Positions 7,243 to 10,388 of a stretch of DNA of 10,388 nt are shown piece after piece (positions within the stretch are counted from its first letter, which is position 1; every line of letters begins with the position of its first letter). The translations under genes were made by a program, and so were the position numbers. The notes beneath the pieces were generated by a model. It was not told the DNA's origin and searched no databases. It saw only the letters and a list, made by a program, of their open reading frames with translations. Source of the DNA: CAWUKV01 sp963923025 (GTDB taxonomy: Bacteria > Cyanobacteriota > Cyanobacteriia > Phormidesmidales > Phormidesmidaceae); assembly GCA_963923025.1 (NCBI GenBank), contig CAWUKV010000196.1:1-10388 (forward strand), written 5' to 3'.

Positions 7243-7540
7243 CACCAGAATCCCAGCTACGGTCACGCTGATTTCTTTTTCAGACCAGTTCACAACCTGC
7301 GACTGCCGCTTGCGCGAAATCGTTTGGGAAATGTAAGCCGCGCACACCAGCTGCATGAGTATGCCGTTCACCGGCTGTAGACTTTGTTAGGGAGAGGCCA
7401 GTAGGGCCGAGATCGCGTCCAAATGTGGCAGCACCTGCACCGTCAGCGCTTCTCGCTTTACCCGCAGCAGACGACCCTAGGGCCCATCAACGGGTTTCGG
7501 GCTGGAACGATTCCGCCCGCAGCAGATTTAAGCCAGCCAT
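7225..7540 (-). pseudogene. Possible decayed gene, or a short C-terminal reading frame
   Basis: The gap between the 161-aa gene and the transglutaminase-like gene looks coding on the minus strand but is broken. One frame has 29 sense codons (7476-7390, beginning GRLLRVKREALT and ending SALLASP) between TAG (7479-7477) and TAA (7389-7387). The same frame then continues for 53 codons (7386-7228) to TAA at 7227-7225. The last piece ends in a hydrophobic tail (VTVAGILVLGIIL) and could be translated from GTG 7371 (48 aa) or ATG 7356 (43 aa). A second frame, MAGLNLLRAESFQPETR (7540-7490), may be the shifted N-terminal part. Read together they suggest a gene inactivated by a frameshift and two stops. 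No family is recognised. The 3' end overlaps the convergent 161-aa gene by 18 bp. A chance open stretch remains possible. Confidence 0.35.
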
Positions 7541-7545
7541 CGGCG

Positions 7546-9210
7546 CTACTCGGTTAACTCTTCTAAGATTCTAAACCGCACATGATTGAGCGCCAGGTTG
7601 CTGATTTTGACTTCCGGTGAGCCCTCGGGCAGGTGCAGCTTGCCAAAGGAGACCTCTTTCGCCATTTCAATGTGGTACCAGGGCAGACCCATGAAAAAGC
7701 GCGTGGGATAAGGGCCACCCTCCTGCACGTCGTCCACGTTAGACTCCATCGGCAGCCAGCCGTAACCGGGAATATAAAACTCAATCCACACGTGATTAAA
7801 CTCGGGCTCGAGCGGTACGCCCATTTGTTCGGCTCGGGGCGGGCACTTGTAGCGGCCCACGGTGCGACAGGCAATACCGTTGAGCCGGTACAGCGCCAGC
7901 AGTAGTCCTACATATTCGCCACAGGAGCCAATTCCCCGCTCAATCACTACATCAGGGGTGTCGATAGCTGGACGGATGCCGTAGGACAGCTTGTCGTACA
8001 CGTAGTTGCGGATGCTGAGAATCTTGCGCAGTAGGTTGGTTTCCCGTCTGGCGGCTTCCTTGGCCGCAGCCTGAATGACGGGGTTATCCATTGCTAGTTC
8101 ATCGTCATCAACCAGATACTTGGCCTTAAACTCGGCAGACAGCTCGGGCGCACTCTCCACATGGCTAGGCAAAAGCTGGTGTTTAATACCGCGCACCTCT
8201 AGCACAGCCCGCCAGCCAAACAGGTGGCGCTCGTTGGGCTGTAGGCTATCAAAGGTAAACTCGGCTACGTCCTGACCGTTGATTTGAATGGTTTCGAACG
8301 GACGCCCCACAGGCTCTACCGACAGACGCTTCTGCCGGGGGGTGTTCGCTGGGAAGGCCATGTGCCAACGGGCGTCCTTGAGCGTCACATCATCCAACGG
8401 CTCTAGCTCCTCGGCGTAGATCATCTCGATCTTATAGCCGGTGGAGAGGGCGACCTTGTCCTGTTGGGTGAAGTGGAGGCAGTGCAGGAAGGTGCGATCG
8501 CGAAACGTTAGCTCATAGGGAAATTCTGGCTGGTTGGGGTTATCTCGCACGTAGGGCTCATCAAAGGCGTAGGTCAGCCATAGCGATCCGCCCTCATGGG
8601 TTGTTTCTGGCGGTGCCCAAATGCCCGTGGGTGAGGCGTAGGGCGTTAGCACGTTAACGAGAACTTCCCCCGTACCGCGGTCTAACCCGTAAACGGTTTG
8701 CTCCAGCTGATCGCACAGCCAGAGCAGACCACCTGCCACCGAGATCTTGGCCGTACCAATACCCGGCAACGCAAACTGCGTGATCCGCTCTCCGCTCTCG
8801 GCGTCGTAAACAAAGATACGCCCCGCTTTCTTACAGGTGATGTAGACCGTCTGATCCCACACGGCCACATCGTCCACTGCGTAGGGCAGATGGACAAAGG
8901 GTTTCAGCGCCCAATCTCCGGCTAAGCCCGCCTCAGAGCTGCTAGCAGAATTGGCCAGCTCACCTATCCAGACCTGCTTGTCCTGCGTTAGCCAGAGCTG
9001 CTGCTCCCATATTGCCAACCCGGTTGCGCCCTGAAATTTGATCACCTGCCGGGGATTGAGAATTGTCGTGTTGCCCGTCGCCGGATCAATCTGTAATAGG
9101 TAGCCCTGGATAGTATCAAGCGACAGTAGCGTTTCTGCCTGATGGGCTAGCCCAGACAGCGAGTATGCCCCTACAGGGTAAACAGGACGGCCCAAAGACG
9201 GATCTAACAT
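7546..9210 (-). CDS. Cytoplasmic beta-propeller-like plus transglutaminase-like domain protein
   Basis: The 554-residue protein has no signal peptide or membrane helix. Residues about 15-250 contain recurring strands of propeller type (GYLLQIDPATGNTT, GRIFVYDAESGERI, QTVYGLDRGTGEV), like NHL, SMP-30 or PQQ-like blades. A linking domain follows (about 255-385). The C-terminal part (about 390-500) is a transglutaminase-like papain-fold domain: GSCGEYVGLLLALYR with nucleophile C430, then FNHVWIEFYIPGYGW with H473. Where the third residue (Asp in W-x-P-x-D) usually sits, this protein reads WLPMESN, with E489. Bacterial members of this superfamily are mostly cysteine proteases or hydrolases, so a peptidase or amidase acting on a protein or peptide is plausible. 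The substrate is unknown. The start at 9210 has no clear Shine-Dalgarno. The gene stands alone, convergent with the tatC cluster. Confidence 0.85.
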   Translation of the reverse strand: MLDPSLGRPVYPVGAYSLSGLAHQAETLLSLDTIQGYLLQIDPATGNTTILNPRQVIKFQGATGLAIWEQQLWLTQDKQVWIGELANSASSSEAGLAGDWALKPFVHLPYAVDDVAVWDQTVYITCKKAGRIFVYDAESGERITQFALPGIGTAKISVAGGLLWLCDQLEQTVYGLDRGTGEVLVNVLTPYASPTGIWAPPETTHEGGSLWLTYAFDEPYVRDNPNQPEFPYELTFRDRTFLHCLHFTQQDKVALSTGYKIEMIYAEELEPLDDVTLKDARWHMAFPANTPRQKRLSVEPVGRPFETIQINGQDVAEFTFDSLQPNERHLFGWRAVLEVRGIKHQLLPSHVESAPELSAEFKAKYLVDDDELAMDNPVIQAAAKEAARRETNLLRKILSIRNYVYDKLSYGIRPAIDTPDVVIERGIGSCGEYVGLLLALYRLNGIACRTVGRYKCPPRAEQMGVPLEPEFNHVWIEFYIPGYGWLPMESNVDDVQEGGPYPTRFFMGLPWYHIEMAKEVSFGKLHLPEGSPEVKISNLALNHVRFRILEELTE

Positions 9211-9304
9211 TGGCAGATGCGTAACGACAGTGGTGTGGGAGCGGTGCCCCCCGCCTCAAGATATAGCAATCGGCACAAAGATTGAGCTGATTGCAAGTCA
9301 CGGA

Positions 9305-9356
9305 GCGTTGAGTTCTCAAGGAACAACGTTACTCGGTGTGGCACCAGCAAAGTGAC
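9305..9356. repeat. Tandem repeat copy 1, with perfect 30-bp core at 9327-9356
   Basis: This copy aligns without gaps to 9372-9423, an offset of 67 bp. The first 22 bases are diverged (roughly two-thirds identical, sharing TTCTCA), while the last 30 are identical. The core contains the palindrome GGTG-TGG-CACC and outer arms GTTACT and AGTGAC that pair with one G-U wobble. It therefore can fold as a hairpin and also looks like a dyad protein-binding site. It lies between divergent genes, 95 bp or more from the start of the transglutaminase-like gene. Confidence 0.85.
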
Positions 9357-9371
9357 CAAGACCATCACGTA

Positions 9372-9423
9372 GCGCTCGATTCTCAGGAGATAGCGTTACT
9401 CGGTGTGGCACCAGCAAAGTGAC
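9372..9423. repeat. Tandem repeat copy 2, with perfect 30-bp core at 9394-9423
   Basis: This is the second copy of the unit at 9305-9356. The two cores are separated by 37 bp. Similarity ends sharply after the core, where an AT-rich run (ACATAATATACATACG) begins. This copy lies about 80 bp upstream of the extended -10 of the membrane-protein gene, within reach for a regulator. Confidence 0.85.
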
Positions 9424-9503
9424 ACATAATATACATACGATTTTGACCACCTGCCGCAGTCAGCGTTACCAATTCTGCTCCTGAATGACTTCTCAAAACA
9501 GAC

Positions 9504-9512
9504 TGGTATGAT
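9504..9512 (+). promoter_or_regulatory. Extended -10 promoter for the 126-aa membrane protein
   Basis: TGGTATGAT is a TGn-extended -10 with a hexamer close to consensus (TATGAT, 9507-9512). The position 17 bp upstream (AATGAC) is a weak -35. Transcription would start near 9519 and give a leader of about 60 bases before ATG 9580. Confidence 0.45.
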
Positions 9513-9521
9513 GTGTAGAGA

Positions 9522-9549
9522 CGTAAAGAAAAACTTCGCTAACTTTACG
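9522..9549 (+). promoter_or_regulatory. Inverted repeat in the leader of the 126-aa membrane protein
   Basis: CGTAAAG (9522-9528) and CTTTACG (9543-9549) are a perfect 7-bp inverted repeat around 14 bases. It falls just downstream of the predicted transcription start, so it could be an operator or a leader hairpin. No family of site is recognised. Confidence 0.35.
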
Positions 9550-9579
9550 CTCTAAGCACCTGCGCCCTAGAGCCTGTTC

Positions 9580-9960
9580 ATGTGGATTCCCTTGCTGCCG
9601 TTGCCGTTCTCAATTGACAAGTCTTTTATAGCCGGGTCGCTGCTTTGGGCTTTGGCTTTATACCTCGGCTTTTCGCCAGTGGGTGAGTGGTTCATGCAGC
9701 AGCTCAACCGCTGGTTCAACTTTGCCGAGCGGTTTATGTATACCTCTCAGGAAGAGTTTGACCGTACCCGCGAGGCCAGAGAATCTCAGAACGAATTTTA
9801 CGCTTCTGTTTTCAGCATTATTCCATTTATCTTGGCTGGGGTGGTGTGTACCTTTTTGGTGGACTACAGCTTTGACCGTAGCTGGACGCTCAGCCTGGGC
9901 ATTATCGCCTGCATGGGCTGTGGCGTGTACGAACTCGGTCGCCGTCAGTCAGAGCTGTAA
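9580..9960 (+). CDS. Small membrane protein with about three transmembrane helices, function unknown
   Basis: I do not recognise this 126-residue protein. A hydrophobic helix spans about residues 17-37 (AGSLLWALALYLGFSPVGEW). A charged, probably amphipathic stretch follows (about 42-72, including NRWFNFAERFMY and the run EEFDRTREARESQNEF). Two closely spaced helices at about 76-96 and 101-118 complete it, with a short basic/polar tail. The protein contains three cysteines, all in the C-terminal helices (one in VVCTF, two in CMGCG). The promoter-like extended -10 sits 68 bases upstream, and an Lgt-like gene follows 67 bp after the stop on the same strand, so co-transcription is possible. ATG 9580 has no clear ribosome-binding site. 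Hydrophobic pattern and codon use support a real gene. It is likely a cyanobacterial protein of restricted distribution, but I could not test that. Confidence 0.75.
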   Translation: MWIPLLPLPFSIDKSFIAGSLLWALALYLGFSPVGEWFMQQLNRWFNFAERFMYTSQEEFDRTREARESQNEFYASVFSIIPFILAGVVCTFLVDYSFDRSWTLSLGIIACMGCGVYELGRRQSEL

Positions 9961-9988
9961 CCCTGATGTGGTTAATCGAGGTTAGCTG

Positions 9989-10013
9989 AGCCTGTGGGCC
10001 AAGCCCATTGGCG
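9989..10013 (+). other. Stem-loop between the membrane-protein gene and the Lgt-like gene
   Basis: TGGGC (9995-9999) and GCCCA (10003-10007) pair around a 3-base loop. After a 2-base internal mismatch, GCC and GGC can extend the stem. No T-run follows, so termination is doubtful. It may partially separate expression of the two genes. Confidence 0.3.
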
Positions 10014-10027
10014 CTAGACTAAGTGCC

Positions 10028-10388
10028 ATGATTTCTGGCATCGAGTTTCCGGTATGGATTCCGGTTGGTCCCTGGCGGATTCACCCGCATTTTGTGTTTG
10101 AGTCGCTGGCGTACACGGTGGCGCTGCGGCTGGTGTTACGCAACAGTCGCAGCTCGACGCTGTCTGCCAGTCAGCAAACCTCTGTGATAGTTGGTGGCAT
10201 GGTTGGCGCGCTGGCGGGTGCCAAACTACTGGTCATGCTGCAACATGTCTATCTGGCCTGGGAGGCTCCGTTGCAGTATGGGCTACTGCTGCTGCAAGGC
10301 AAAACAGTGGTGGGGGCTCTGCTGGGTGCAGTGGCTGGGGTAGAAGTGACTAAGGCGCTGATCGGGGTGCGGCAGTCCACGGGAGACA
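10028..10388 (+). CDS. Lgt-family (prolipoprotein diacylglyceryl transferase-like) protein, cut by the window end
   Basis: The 120 visible codons begin MISGIEFPVWIPVGPWRIHP and contain hydrophobic segments at about 52-72 (the segment with GGMVGALAGAKLLVM) and 84-112. The segment GKTVVGALLGAVAGVE, ending in IGVRQSTGD, matches the Lgt pattern of a glycine-rich GxSFHGGLIG-type helix followed by a G-D motif. Lgt transfers diacylglycerol from phosphatidylglycerol to the lipobox cysteine of prolipoproteins in the plasma membrane. However, the position of the important histidine (H103 in E. coli, SFHG) reads TVVG here. This may therefore be a diverged paralogue, and I give no symbol. The frame is closed by TAG at 9983-9985 and ATG 10028 is the first good start. 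The C-terminal half, where the family's essential arginines would be, lies outside the window. Confidence 0.75.
   Translation, partial: MISGIEFPVWIPVGPWRIHPHFVFESLAYTVALRLVLRNSRSSTLSASQQTSVIVGGMVGALAGAKLLVMLQHVYLAWEAPLQYGLLLLQGKTVVGALLGAVAGVEVTKALIGVRQSTGD

Noticed and set aside
7461..7525. 10-bp direct repeat CCCGCAGCAG at 7461-7470 and 7516-7525 as a possible insertion footprint
   Set aside because: It is short, GC-rich, without terminal inverted repeats or a transposase remnant, and likely chance.
9327..9423. Two-repeat CRISPR-like array (30-bp repeats, 37-bp spacer)
   Set aside because: The intervening 37 bp contains the partly duplicated sequence found before the first copy, so it is part of a tandem unit and not an acquired spacer. 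There are only two copies and no cas gene in the window.
1..10388. tRNA, rRNA, transposase, phage or defence genes
   Set aside because: I looked on both strands and found no cloverleaf, insertion-sequence or defence-family motif. The window is mainly housekeeping and envelope genes.

Overview
The window looks like chromosomal DNA of a cyanobacterium, most likely a filamentous, moderately GC-rich lineage of the Leptolyngbya/Nodosilinea type. The genus is inference. The main evidence is five copies of the octamer GCGATCGC (HIP1) at 1756-1763, 3034-3041, 3854-3861, 5506-5513 and 8494-8501, where about 0.2 would be expected by chance. The gene families and weak Shine-Dalgarno sites also fit a cyanobacterium.

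Layout. A small secreted, acidic, repeat-containing protein (31-450, minus) is followed by a gap with no convincing gene. Next is an M17 leucyl aminopeptidase (774-2255, minus), divergent from a plus-strand run of four genes: a membrane-anchored Slt70-type lytic transglycosylase (2470-4647), a RodZ-like HTH/transmembrane protein (4798-5895), the Tat translocase subunit TatC (5994-6767), and an unrecognised soluble protein whose likely start overlaps the end of tatC (6757-7242). A 300-bp stretch on the minus strand reads like a decayed gene. Beyond it lie a beta-propeller-like plus transglutaminase-like protein (7546-9210, minus), an intergenic region with a perfect 30-bp direct repeat, an unrecognised three-helix membrane protein (9580-9960, plus), and the first 120 codons of an Lgt-family protein (10028 onward, cut by the window edge).

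How the genes fit together. The plus-strand genes share a cell-envelope theme: peptidoglycan cleavage (Slt), a cell-shape/cytoskeleton adaptor (RodZ-like), export of folded proteins (TatC) and a lipoprotein-modification relative (Lgt-like). Spacing of 150 and 98 bp with local promoter-like sites suggests several transcription units, with only tatC and the 161-aa gene clearly coupled.

Most of the window is ordinary housekeeping DNA. I see no mobile element, RNA gene or defence system. The points most worth checking are the duplicated, hairpin-capable 30-bp core at 9327-9423, the Lgt-like protein lacking the family's catalytic-region histidine, the possible alternative structures just upstream of tatC, the tandem-repeat secreted protein, and the possible pseudogene at 7225-7540.
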